This document shows positions 7,729 to 15,743 of a stretch of DNA of 34,841 bases, piece after piece; positions within the stretch are counted from its first letter, which is position 1, and every line of letters starts with the position of its first letter. Source of the DNA: Paraburkholderia humisilvae (GTDB lineage: Bacteria; Pseudomonadota; Gammaproteobacteria; Burkholderiales; Burkholderiaceae). Below the pieces are notes generated by a model. That model was not told where the DNA came from. It worked only from the letters and a program-made list of their open reading frames with translations, and did no database searches. The stretch covers positions 1 to 34,841 of the forward strand of contig NZ_CADIKH010000059.1 of the NCBI RefSeq assembly GCF_902859855.1, read 5' to 3'. The translations under genes were made by a program, and so were the position numbers.

Positions 7729-8377
7729 TCCGTCGCGCACCGGCACACGCGCCGCTGGGTTCACACTGATCGAAATGCTGGTGGCGATTGCGCTGCTCGC
7801 CGTGATCGCCGTGCTTGCGTGGCGCGGACTGGATGCGACGGTGCGTGGACGCGACGACGTCACTTCCAATCTTGCTGAGACGCGGCTGCTAGGGCGTTAC
7901 TTCTCCCAGTTGCAATTCGACATGCTGAATCTTGTCACGGCCGATGAGGTGTTCGGGCCGCCGTTGAGGATTCGCCGCGATGAGCTTGTGTTGATCCGCC
8001 ATCTGAATGGAGGTAATGGGCTGACCCAGGTTCAGGTGGTTCGGTATTGGCTGAAAGACCATCAGTTGATGCGCAGTGCGTCGCAGCCTCTGTCTTCGTT
8101 GTCACAGCTTGCCGATGCGCTTCACCATATGGACAACTTTGCCAGTGTGGTGGTGAGTGATCGCGCTCGCGCGATGAGTCTTGCGGTGTGGGTGCCGCCG
8201 GTCGGCTGGACGAGCGACCAGAAGATGATCGACGAGTGCTATGCACGATTTCTCGCGCAGCATGGCATTCGCACCGAGCTCGCGGCCGGCATGCCGGTGC
8301 CGCGCGGCATCCGCTTTGGATTGTCGATGGGCACTCCGCCGATCGATTTCGTGCGCACAATTCCGATCGGTCAATAG
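7712..8377 (+). CDS. gspJ: Type II secretion system minor pseudopilin GspJ
   Basis: A 221-residue minor pseudopilin. The leader MKRIDSPSRTGTRAAG is followed by FTLIEMLVAIALLAVIAVLAWRGLDA: the processing glycine, the +5 glutamate and the AWRGLDA sequence after the membrane helix are characteristic of GspJ. The rest has the length and mixed alpha/beta pattern of the family (RLLGRYFSQLQFDM, then VRYWLKDHQLMR, ending GIRFGLSMG). GspJ binds GspI and GspK at the pseudopilus tip. It begins inside the end of gspI. No gspK follows; the next gene downstream is a TPR-glycosyltransferase, so the T2SS gene order is interrupted here. Confidence 0.85.
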   Translation: MKRIDSPSRTGTRAAGFTLIEMLVAIALLAVIAVLAWRGLDATVRGRDDVTSNLAETRLLGRYFSQLQFDMLNLVTADEVFGPPLRIRRDELVLIRHLNGGNGLTQVQVVRYWLKDHQLMRSASQPLSSLSQLADALHHMDNFASVVVSDRARAMSLAVWVPPVGWTSDQKMIDECYARFLAQHGIRTELAAGMPVPRGIRFGLSMGTPPIDFVRTIPIGQ

Positions 8378-8621
8378 GACACGGCAGCCGACCACGGAAC
8401 GCGCCGAACTTGCGGTCGAAGCGGAACCATTGCGTAGATGGTTCGGCTTTCAGTGACGTCGAGGCTTTATGCGCCTTTCCACGCCGCGACAAAATGGTCC
8501 GTAACATTCGTCACACTGGTGTTACCCCCGGTCCGCTAGTCTGATTACTCAGATCGGACGGCGGCAACTACGCTCGCGCCGGTCTGTGCGCAATGATTCG
8601 CAACGGGTTCAGGAGGCGGGC
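8378..8621 (+). promoter_or_regulatory. Upstream region of the TPR-glycosyltransferase genes, with the TGGTCCGTAAC element
   Basis: A non-coding gap of 244 bp. ATGGTCCGTAACATT at 8494-8508 is identical over 15 bp to 31390-31404. GTAAC (8501-8505 area) and GTTAC (8520-8524 area) form a spaced inverted pair, and CTGGTGTTAC (8515-8524) is the reverse complement of GTAACACCAG found upstream of the giant gene. A dyad GTCCG...CTGA-TTAC-TCAG...CGGAC covers 8531-8559. A weak hairpin (GAACCAT/ATGGTTC, 8424-8444, followed by GGCTTTC) might end the gspJ transcript. The regulator is unknown. Confidence 0.5.
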
Positions 8622-10841
8622 ATGGAGGTCGATCACCCAAGCGGTACGCGCGTGGACGCGTCCACACCATCGGACGCGGCAAGGCGCCAGGCGTCCGCGC
8701 ATCTTGCGCGAGCCAAAGATTTACACGGGCTGAGCAAATTCGACGAAGCAGCGCGCGAATACGAGGCAGCGCTCGCTGCGCAGCCGGATCTTGGCGACGC
8801 ATTGCACTACTACGGCGTGTTGCAGTTTCAGCGCGGGCATGCGGCCGATGCGGAAGCGGCGCTGCGACGCGCGGTGACGGTAGCGCCCTCAGCCGATGCG
8901 ATGTCGGACCTCGGCGCGGTGCTTGCGGCGAACGGCGATGCCGATCGCGCCATGGAACATCTCGATGCGGCACTGCAGCTGGACCGAAACCATGTGTCCA
9001 CGCTGATTCGCCGCGCGAACATCCTGGTGGGCATGCGCCGCTTCGAAGACGCACTGGCGGACTACGACCGGGCACTGGTGGTATCGCCGCTAGCGCTGGA
9101 TGCGCTATGCAACCGCGGTAGCGCACTGCGCGCACTGGGCCGGCATCAGGACGCCGTCGACACGTACCAGCGCGCCTTGACCCTCTCACCTCAATCGTTC
9201 GAATCGCTCTTTAACCTCGGGAACGTGCTCCGGGATTTGCAGCGTCATGCGGAAGCCTTGCAAAACTACGCGCGCGCACTGGCGATCGTGCCGAACCATC
9301 CGAGCATCCTGTCGGCGCATGGCCGCACGCTGGTCGATCTGGGACGCCCTAAGGAGGCGCTCACGAGCTTCAATGAGGCGATCGCGACGAAGCCGGATTT
9401 CGTCGAAGCGCTCTATAACAGCGCGGTCGCGCTGGAACGTATGGGCAGGTCCGAGGAAGCGCTTCAACGGTGTGACCGCGTGCTCGCGCTGGAGCCACAT
9501 CATGCAAAAGCGCTTGCGACACGCGGCAATGCGCTGCTGCACGAAATGCGCTATGAACAGGCTGCGGCGACCTATCGCCGCGCCCTGGAGCTCGAACCCG
9601 GCGCGACGGACGTCCTATGCAATCTGGGTACGGCGTTGCGTCATCTCGAACGTCATGAGGAAGCCTTGCTCAGTTACGATGCGGCGCTTGCGATGTCTTC
9701 GAATATGCCGGAAGCATGGTGTAATCGCGGCAACGTATTGCAAGACCTGCACCGCTATGAAGAGGCGATGAGCGCTTACGACCGCGCAATCGCCGTGAAC
9801 CCAAAGTATGCAGTGGCCTGGTTCAATCGCGGCAATGTGTTGATGGACACCTATCGCCTCGACGCAGCAATGCAAGCGTACGACAAGGCGATCGACCTCG
9901 ACCCGAACTATGTCGACGCACAGTTTGTACGAGGTTTCATTCATCTGTTGCAAGGCGATTTCGCGCGCGGCTGGACTCAGTACGAATGGCGTTTGAAGGA
10001 CCCGAAGTCTGAACATATCAAGCGTACGTTTATAAAGCCCCGCTGGACCGGAGCGGAACCGCTTGAGGGCCTAACGATCCTCGTCTATGCGGAGCAGGGT
10101 TTTGGCGACACGGTGCAATTTTGCCGATACGTTGAACATCTCGCGGCGAAAGGGGCGCGTGTCGTGCTCGAAGTGCAGCCGGCATTGCGGGCGCTGCTTA
10201 CGCCCTTGCGCGGCGCGGCGCAATTGATTGCGGCCGGCGAGCCGCTACCGCCGCACGACTACTACTGTCCGTTACTTAGCCTGCCGCTCGCCTTCCGGAC
10301 CGATCTGCGGACCATTCCGGCAAAGACACCTTATTTGCGGGCTGATTCCGAACTCATGCAGAAATGGGCCAGCGCTCTAGGCCCGAAACGGCGCATGCGC
10401 GTCGGCGTGACGTGGTCGGGCAATCCCGAACATCGCAACGACCGCAATCGCTCGCTCGAACTGAAGACCTTGCTGCCGCTGCTGGACCTCGACGTCGAAT
10501 GGATCAGTCTGCAGAAGGTGGTCCGCGAGCGCGATTTCCCTACGCTCGAGCGTTCGCCGTTGCGGAACTTCGACGCCGATCTGCGCGACTTCTCCGATAC
10601 AGCGGCGCTGATGGAATCGCTTGATCTGGTGATTACGGTGGATACGGCGGTCGCTCATCTGGCCGGCGCACTGAATCGGCCGGTGTGGGTGATGTTGCCT
10701 TATATGGGCGAATGGCGTTGGCTGCGCGAGCGCAGCGACAGCCCTTGGTATCCGGGCGCGCGGCTCTTCCGGCAACCGGCGCCTGGACGGTGGCAAGACG
10801 TGATCGACGCGGTTAGACACGAACTCGCCACCCGGTTGTAG
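8622..10841 (+). CDS. TPR-repeat glycosyltransferase, GT9-like C-terminus (paralogue 1 of 3)
   Basis: A 739-residue protein with no signal peptide, so probably cytoplasmic. Thirteen consecutive 34-residue TPRs fill about residues 24-464 (for example NRGNVLQDLHRYEEAMSAYD). The GT-B-like C-terminal domain resembles heptosyltransferase family GT9: VYAEQGFGDTVQFCRY near 485, VTWSGNPEHRNDRNRS near 596, and TVDTAVAHLAGALNRPVWVM near 673. The last is the GT9-type sugar-nucleotide loop. TPR-linked glycosyltransferases commonly modify proteins, with the TPRs holding the acceptor. The start at ATG 8622 has AGGAGG at 8611-8616; the frame extends to a GTG at 8586. It heads a run of three paralogues (76-bp and 30-bp gaps) ahead of the giant adhesin gene, the probable acceptor (inference). 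Confidence 0.85.
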   Translation: MEVDHPSGTRVDASTPSDAARRQASAHLARAKDLHGLSKFDEAAREYEAALAAQPDLGDALHYYGVLQFQRGHAADAEAALRRAVTVAPSADAMSDLGAVLAANGDADRAMEHLDAALQLDRNHVSTLIRRANILVGMRRFEDALADYDRALVVSPLALDALCNRGSALRALGRHQDAVDTYQRALTLSPQSFESLFNLGNVLRDLQRHAEALQNYARALAIVPNHPSILSAHGRTLVDLGRPKEALTSFNEAIATKPDFVEALYNSAVALERMGRSEEALQRCDRVLALEPHHAKALATRGNALLHEMRYEQAAATYRRALELEPGATDVLCNLGTALRHLERHEEALLSYDAALAMSSNMPEAWCNRGNVLQDLHRYEEAMSAYDRAIAVNPKYAVAWFNRGNVLMDTYRLDAAMQAYDKAIDLDPNYVDAQFVRGFIHLLQGDFARGWTQYEWRLKDPKSEHIKRTFIKPRWTGAEPLEGLTILVYAEQGFGDTVQFCRYVEHLAAKGARVVLEVQPALRALLTPLRGAAQLIAAGEPLPPHDYYCPLLSLPLAFRTDLRTIPAKTPYLRADSELMQKWASALGPKRRMRVGVTWSGNPEHRNDRNRSLELKTLLPLLDLDVEWISLQKVVRERDFPTLERSPLRNFDADLRDFSDTAALMESLDLVITVDTAVAHLAGALNRPVWVMLPYMGEWRWLRERSDSPWYPGARLFRQPAPGRWQDVIDAVRHELATRL

Positions 10842-10917
10842 ACACGTTTGAGCGACCGCGCCCACGCGGGCCTTGAAGAATACGAAGAATCTGTGACCTC
10901 CAACGAGGGAATGATCG

Positions 10918-13212
10918 ATGGTGTCTGAAGCGGAAAGCAGAACGCATGGAACACAAGGTGGCGCACGTTCACCGGTCGCGGCACCGGGTCAGCCCGGGGG
11001 ACGGGTCCAAACTGCGCAAACGCCGGCGACGGCTGCTGACGGTGTATTTCGGCGTGCAAAGATGTTTCACGAACGCGGCGCACTCGATGACGCGGAGCGG
11101 GGATATAGCGAGGCTTTACAGGCGGAACCGGATCACGCGGAAGCGCTGCACTTGCTGGGTGTGTTGCATTTTCAACGCGGGCGGATGGAAGAAGCCGATT
11201 CGGCGATGAGCCGTTCGATCGAACGGAGCCCTTCGCCGCTCGCGCTGGCGAACCACGCGTCGGTACTGCTTAGTCTTGACCGCCGCGATGATGCGCTTGC
11301 GCGCCTCGACGCCGCGCTTGCGCTCAATGCATCGCATCCGCGCGCGTTGATGTTGCGCGCGGGTGTACTGGCCAATCTCAGCCGCCATCAAGAAGCACTC
11401 GAGATGTACGATCGGCTGATTGAAGCGGTGCCGGCACAGGCCGACGTGCTGTGCGGCCGCGCGGTGGTGCTCAGGGCGCTGCAACGCCATGCGGAGGCAT
11501 TGGAGTCGTGCGAGCGCGCATTGGCGATCGATAGCCGTTCGTTCAACGTGCATCGACAACGCGGCCATGCGCTGCGCGATCTCGGTCGACTTGGCGAAGC
11601 GCTCGACAGCTACGGGCGAGCGCTTGCCGTCGTGCCGAACAGCGCAGAAGTGCTGCTTATGCAAGGGCTAACGTTCGCGGACCTGGGCCGGCTCGATTCC
11701 GCACTGGCCAGTCTTGCTGCTGCGATCGCGGGGCACCCGGATTTCGTCGATGCAATCTTCAATAGCGCCGTCGTGCTCGAACGTTTGAAACGATACGACG
11801 ACGCACTCGAACGCTGCGACCGCGTGCTCGCGCTGGACCCGCGGCACGCGAGCGCGCTTGCTAACAAGGGCAATATCCAGCACGGTCTCAAGCGTTATAC
11901 CGACGCGCTGGAAAACTACGATGCGTCGCTGGATATCGCACCACAAGCGGTCGAGGTGCTGTGCAATCGCGCAGTCACGCTGATCGACCTGCGTAGAGCA
12001 CAGGAAGCACTCGAAAGTTGTGCGCGTGCGATCGCTTGCAACGAAACCCACTCCCAGGCGTGGTTCCAACACGGCCGGGCGCTGCAGCGCTTGCATCGTT
12101 ACGAAGAAGCACTGACCAGCTTTGACCGCGTGCTGGCGGCCGATCCGGACGACCGACCCGCTCTCTATCATCGCGGTAATACGCTGCGCTCGATGATGCG
12201 TCACGAGGAAGCCATTGCCGAATATGACCGTGTACTCGCGATCGACCCCGAGCACATCGTGACGCACTTTACGAAGGCGTTCGTCTATTTGCAGATGGGT
12301 GACCTGGAAAAGGGTTGGCCCGAATATGAATGGCGTTGGCGCGAAGAACAGGTGGGTGCGCACAAGCGTGCGTTCGCTCAGCCGCTCTGGCTCGGCAAGG
12401 AGTCCATCGAGGACAAGACGATTTTGCTGCACGCGGAACAGGGGCTTGGCGACACGCTGCAGTTCTGCCGTTACGTGAAAATGGTGAAGGCGCGCGGCGC
12501 GCGCGTGATCGTCGAAGCACAGGCGCCGTTGCGGTCTTTACTGGCGACGGTCGAGGGTATCGATCAGATCGTCGCCTATGGAGACCCGTTGCCGCTGTTC
12601 GACGTTCACTGTCCGTTGTTGAGCCTGCCGATGGTATTCGGCACGACCTTGTCGACGATACCGGCGGACGTGCCTTATATACGCGCCGACGAAGAACGCA
12701 TCGCTCACTGGGAAACGCGTCTGGGACCGCGTTCGCGGCCGCGCATCGGCATTGCGTGGTCCGGCAATCCAAACCACCTGGACGACCACAACCGGTCGAT
12801 TTCGCTCGATGAACTGCTGCCTGAACTCGCAGACGATGTCGAGTGGGTCAGCATCCAGAAATTCGTGCGTGCCGAGGAGCAGACCTTGCTTACGACATCG
12901 AACGTCCGTCACTTCGGTGAGGAGATCGGCGACTTCTCGGATACCGCCGCGCTGGTTCAGTGCCTCGATTGTGTCGTGAGCGTGGACACGTCGGTGGCGC
13001 ACCTCGCGGGTGCGCTGGGCCGGCCGCTGTGGGTCATGTTGCCGTATCTGCCGGACTGGCGCTGGCTGCTCGATCGCGACGACAACCCGTGGTATCCGAA
13101 CGCGCGGCTGTTCCGGCAAGCCCAGGCGGGACAATGGAGCGATGTGTTCGCGCGGATTCGCGACGCGTTGCGATCCCTTCCGGCGGCGGTGCCGGCAGCC
13201 CTGCCGATCTGA
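10918..13212 (+). CDS. TPR-repeat glycosyltransferase, GT9-like C-terminus (paralogue 2 of 3)
   Basis: A 764-residue paralogue of the preceding gene. It has a longer disordered Gly/Ala/Gln-rich N-terminus (about 40 residues), then thirteen TPRs to about residue 484, closing with the same GW-YEWR signature (KGWPEYEWRWRE). The GT9-like domain carries LLHAEQGLGDTLQFCRY near 502, IAWSGNPNHLDDHNRS near 611 and SVDTSVAHLAGALGRPLWVM near 688. The end FRQAQAGQWSDVFARIRDAL parallels the other two copies. The start at ATG 10918 has a GAGGGA site about 8 bases upstream. The TPR surface residues differ between copies while the transferase motifs are kept, which suggests related chemistry on different acceptors or sites (inference). 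Confidence 0.85.
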   Translation: MVSEAESRTHGTQGGARSPVAAPGQPGGRVQTAQTPATAADGVFRRAKMFHERGALDDAERGYSEALQAEPDHAEALHLLGVLHFQRGRMEEADSAMSRSIERSPSPLALANHASVLLSLDRRDDALARLDAALALNASHPRALMLRAGVLANLSRHQEALEMYDRLIEAVPAQADVLCGRAVVLRALQRHAEALESCERALAIDSRSFNVHRQRGHALRDLGRLGEALDSYGRALAVVPNSAEVLLMQGLTFADLGRLDSALASLAAAIAGHPDFVDAIFNSAVVLERLKRYDDALERCDRVLALDPRHASALANKGNIQHGLKRYTDALENYDASLDIAPQAVEVLCNRAVTLIDLRRAQEALESCARAIACNETHSQAWFQHGRALQRLHRYEEALTSFDRVLAADPDDRPALYHRGNTLRSMMRHEEAIAEYDRVLAIDPEHIVTHFTKAFVYLQMGDLEKGWPEYEWRWREEQVGAHKRAFAQPLWLGKESIEDKTILLHAEQGLGDTLQFCRYVKMVKARGARVIVEAQAPLRSLLATVEGIDQIVAYGDPLPLFDVHCPLLSLPMVFGTTLSTIPADVPYIRADEERIAHWETRLGPRSRPRIGIAWSGNPNHLDDHNRSISLDELLPELADDVEWVSIQKFVRAEEQTLLTTSNVRHFGEEIGDFSDTAALVQCLDCVVSVDTSVAHLAGALGRPLWVMLPYLPDWRWLLDRDDNPWYPNARLFRQAQAGQWSDVFARIRDALRSLPAAVPAALPI

Positions 13213-13242
13213 GCCAATTCAACGACCTGACGGGGGCGAGCA

Positions 13243-15510
13243 ATGAGACGCGACAGCGAACGCGGCAACGGGACAGCGGACATTCACGCGGGCATTGCGG
13301 GCGAACGGGCCGTCATGCTGAACTCGGCGATTCAGGCCTCGTTGCAACGAGCGCGGGACTTGCATGAACGAGGTGCGCTCGCGGAAGCGCAACAACTGTA
13401 TCGCGGCGTGCTGACGATGGAGCCAAACAATGCAACGGCGCAGCTGTTGCTGGGCTTGTTGTGCGACCAGACCGGCGATCCGGCCGAAGCCGAAAAACTG
13501 CTGGCGCGTGGGTTGCAATTTGAACGGCGCTGCGCATGGGCGTTCGCCGCGCACGGCATGGTGCTCGCGAAACTGGCGCGCTACGAAGCCGCGCTTGTGC
13601 CGATCGATGAGGCGCTGCGGCTCGATCCGAATCACGCGCCGGCGCACGTGGGTCACGGCAACGCGCTGCTTGGGCTCGAACGCTACGCGCAAGCTCAAGC
13701 TGCATATGAACGGGCGCTGACGATTGCCCCCAAATATGCGGAAGCATGGAGCAATCGCGGCAATGCGTTGCGTGCATTGGGTCGGCCGGCAGATGCACTG
13801 ATCAGTTTCGATCGCGCGTTGCAGACCGCGCCGCATGGCTTTGCGGTGCATACCAATCGCGGCCACGCGTTGCGCGATCTGGGGCGTCACGAAGACGCGC
13901 TACGCAGCTACCAGCTTGCACTCGTTGTGCGTCCGCGTGTAGCGGGGATTCTGTCGCAATGTGGGTCGATGCTGCTGATGCTGGGGCGCGATGCCGAAGC
14001 GCTTGCAAGCTATGACGAAGCGCTGGAGATCGAGCCAGACGATCTCGATGTGCTTTACAACAGTTGCGTCGCGCTTGATCTGCTGCATCGCCATGATGAA
14101 CTTCTGACGCGCTGCGAACAGGTTTTGTCCCGCGCTCCCGAACATGCGGCTGCATGGTTTGGCAAGGCGAACGCGCTGCATGGCTTGCGGCGTGAGGCCG
14201 AAGCGGCAGTCGCCTACGGACACGCGCTCGTGCTGGACCCGGACCTGCATACCGCGTTGAGTAATCAGGGCGTCGCATTGCGGATGCTCGAGCGATATGC
14301 CGAAGCACTGGAAAACTACGACAACGCACTTGCCCGCGTCGGCGCCCATGCGCAGTTGCTGGTCAGCCGTGCTCACACATTGCAGCAACTGGGCCGCTTC
14401 GATGATGCATTGGCGAGCTATGAAGCTGCCGTTGCCGTCGAACCGACGGACGCTGACGGCTGGGCATTGCGCGGCCGCGCGCTGCAACAACTGCTGCGCT
14501 TCGACGAAGCGGTGGAATGCTTCCACCGCGTACAGGAACTGGAGCCTGCCAAAGCCGGCGCGCATCAGGAAGAAGCGTATTGCCAGCTAACGATCGGCAA
14601 TTTCGCGGTCGGCTGGCGCAAGTACGAATACCGCTGGGCGGATCCGGACGCGGCACGCTCGCATCGTCACCCGAACCGGACGCTCTGGTTAGGCAAAGAG
14701 CCGCTTGCCGGCAAGACTGTGCTGCTTCATTCGGAACAGGGCTATGGCGATACGCTGCAGCTTTGCCGTTACGCGAGCCTTGTCGAGGCGCGCGGTGCGT
14801 CGGTCGTGCTTGAAGTGCCCGCGCCACTGAAAGAATTACTGTCTTCGCTGCGGGGCGGGTACCGGCTTGTGGCCATTGGCGAGCCCTTGCCCGATTTCGA
14901 ACTGCAAACGCCGCTGCTCAGCTTGCCGCTGGCGTTCAACACTGATTTGCAGTCGATTCCGGCACAAGTGCCGTACTTGTACGCCAATGCCGCGCGCATC
15001 CACACGTGGGGCGAGCGGTTGCGGGCACGAGCGCCTTCGGGCCGGCTTAGGGTCGGGCTTGGGTGGTCGGGCAATTCCAGGCATGCCAACGATCTGAACC
15101 GGTCGATCAAGCTATCGGCGCTTGCACCGCTATACGCGTTGGGCGCGACCTTCATCAGCCTGCATCAGGAGGTTCGCGAACGGGACACCGCGGCACTTGC
15201 GCAGAGCGGCCTCATTCATTTCGGTGCGGAGCTCGAGAACTTCGCTGATACGGCGGCGCTGATCGCGAACCTCGACCTGGTGATTTCGGTGGATACATCG
15301 GTGGTGCACCTCGCGGGCGCGCTCGGCAAACCGGTGTGGGTGCTGCTGCCGAGCGTGCCCGACTGGCGCTGGATGTTGTCCCGCGACGACAGTCCGTGGT
15401 ACCCGACAGCGCGCCTTTTTCGCCAGGGCAAGCCCGGAGACTGGCCGGATGTCATCGAACGGGTCGCGCGCGCGCTCGCGCAGCGGATTGCACAGAACTC
15501 GCGGGAATGA
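13243..15510 (+). CDS. TPR-repeat glycosyltransferase, GT9-like C-terminus (paralogue 3 of 3)
   Basis: A 755-residue third paralogue with the same layout: a short N-terminus, thirteen TPRs from about residue 30 to 472, then the GT9-like domain. Motifs are LLHSEQGYGDTLQLCRY near 493, LGWSGNSRHANDLNRS near 604 and SVDTSVVHLAGALGKPVWVL near 682. It is the most diverged: AH is VH in the VDT motif, NP is NS in the WSGN motif, and repeat 8 is degenerate. The start is ATG 13243, with only a weak purine-rich stretch upstream; ATG 13315 is an in-frame alternative. It lies 30 bp after paralogue 2 and is probably in one operon with the first two. A 233-bp gap containing a shared upstream element separates it from the giant adhesin gene. 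Confidence 0.84.
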   Translation: MRRDSERGNGTADIHAGIAGERAVMLNSAIQASLQRARDLHERGALAEAQQLYRGVLTMEPNNATAQLLLGLLCDQTGDPAEAEKLLARGLQFERRCAWAFAAHGMVLAKLARYEAALVPIDEALRLDPNHAPAHVGHGNALLGLERYAQAQAAYERALTIAPKYAEAWSNRGNALRALGRPADALISFDRALQTAPHGFAVHTNRGHALRDLGRHEDALRSYQLALVVRPRVAGILSQCGSMLLMLGRDAEALASYDEALEIEPDDLDVLYNSCVALDLLHRHDELLTRCEQVLSRAPEHAAAWFGKANALHGLRREAEAAVAYGHALVLDPDLHTALSNQGVALRMLERYAEALENYDNALARVGAHAQLLVSRAHTLQQLGRFDDALASYEAAVAVEPTDADGWALRGRALQQLLRFDEAVECFHRVQELEPAKAGAHQEEAYCQLTIGNFAVGWRKYEYRWADPDAARSHRHPNRTLWLGKEPLAGKTVLLHSEQGYGDTLQLCRYASLVEARGASVVLEVPAPLKELLSSLRGGYRLVAIGEPLPDFELQTPLLSLPLAFNTDLQSIPAQVPYLYANAARIHTWGERLRARAPSGRLRVGLGWSGNSRHANDLNRSIKLSALAPLYALGATFISLHQEVRERDTAALAQSGLIHFGAELENFADTAALIANLDLVISVDTSVVHLAGALGKPVWVLLPSVPDWRWMLSRDDSPWYPTARLFRQGKPGDWPDVIERVARALAQRIAQNSRE

Positions 15511-15743
15511 CCGCGGGGCAAGGCTTTCGGCGTGTCCCGCGTCAGTGACGAAAATGTGACAAAAGATTCGAATCATGCCGTCGGCATCAAGGTGCGTAAC
15601 ACCAGAAATACGGCTGCCATCGGTGGTCCGTAACGTCTGAACGTTTATCAGCCCGTAGGGCGATTTCGGGGAATGCATTCGCGGCAGCGCGTTGGGCGCA
15701 GCGGGAATGCTGGCATCAATTCTTTGTGTTCGGGGAAGCAGAA
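15511..15743 (+). promoter_or_regulatory. Upstream region of the giant adhesin gene, with the TGGTCCGTAAC element
   Basis: A non-coding gap of 233 bp. TGGTCCGTAAC lies at 15624-15634, and GTAACACCAG at 15596-15605 (the reverse complement of a block upstream of the TPR-glycosyltransferases). The odd palindrome ATGCCG-T-CGGCAT sits at 15575-15587. GGGGA about ten bases before the ATG at 15744 is a plausible Shine-Dalgarno. The gap suggests that the adhesin has its own promoter under the same control as the glycosyltransferase genes. No -10/-35 pair could be assigned confidently. Confidence 0.45.

Noticed and set aside
8622..15510. Assignment of the TPR proteins to GT41 (OGT/HMW1C type)
   Set aside because: TPRs plus a transferase suggested OGT, but the C-terminal motifs (VDTxxxHLAGAL, WSGN) fit the GT9-like heptosyltransferase pattern better, and no HMW1C-type motifs were recognised.
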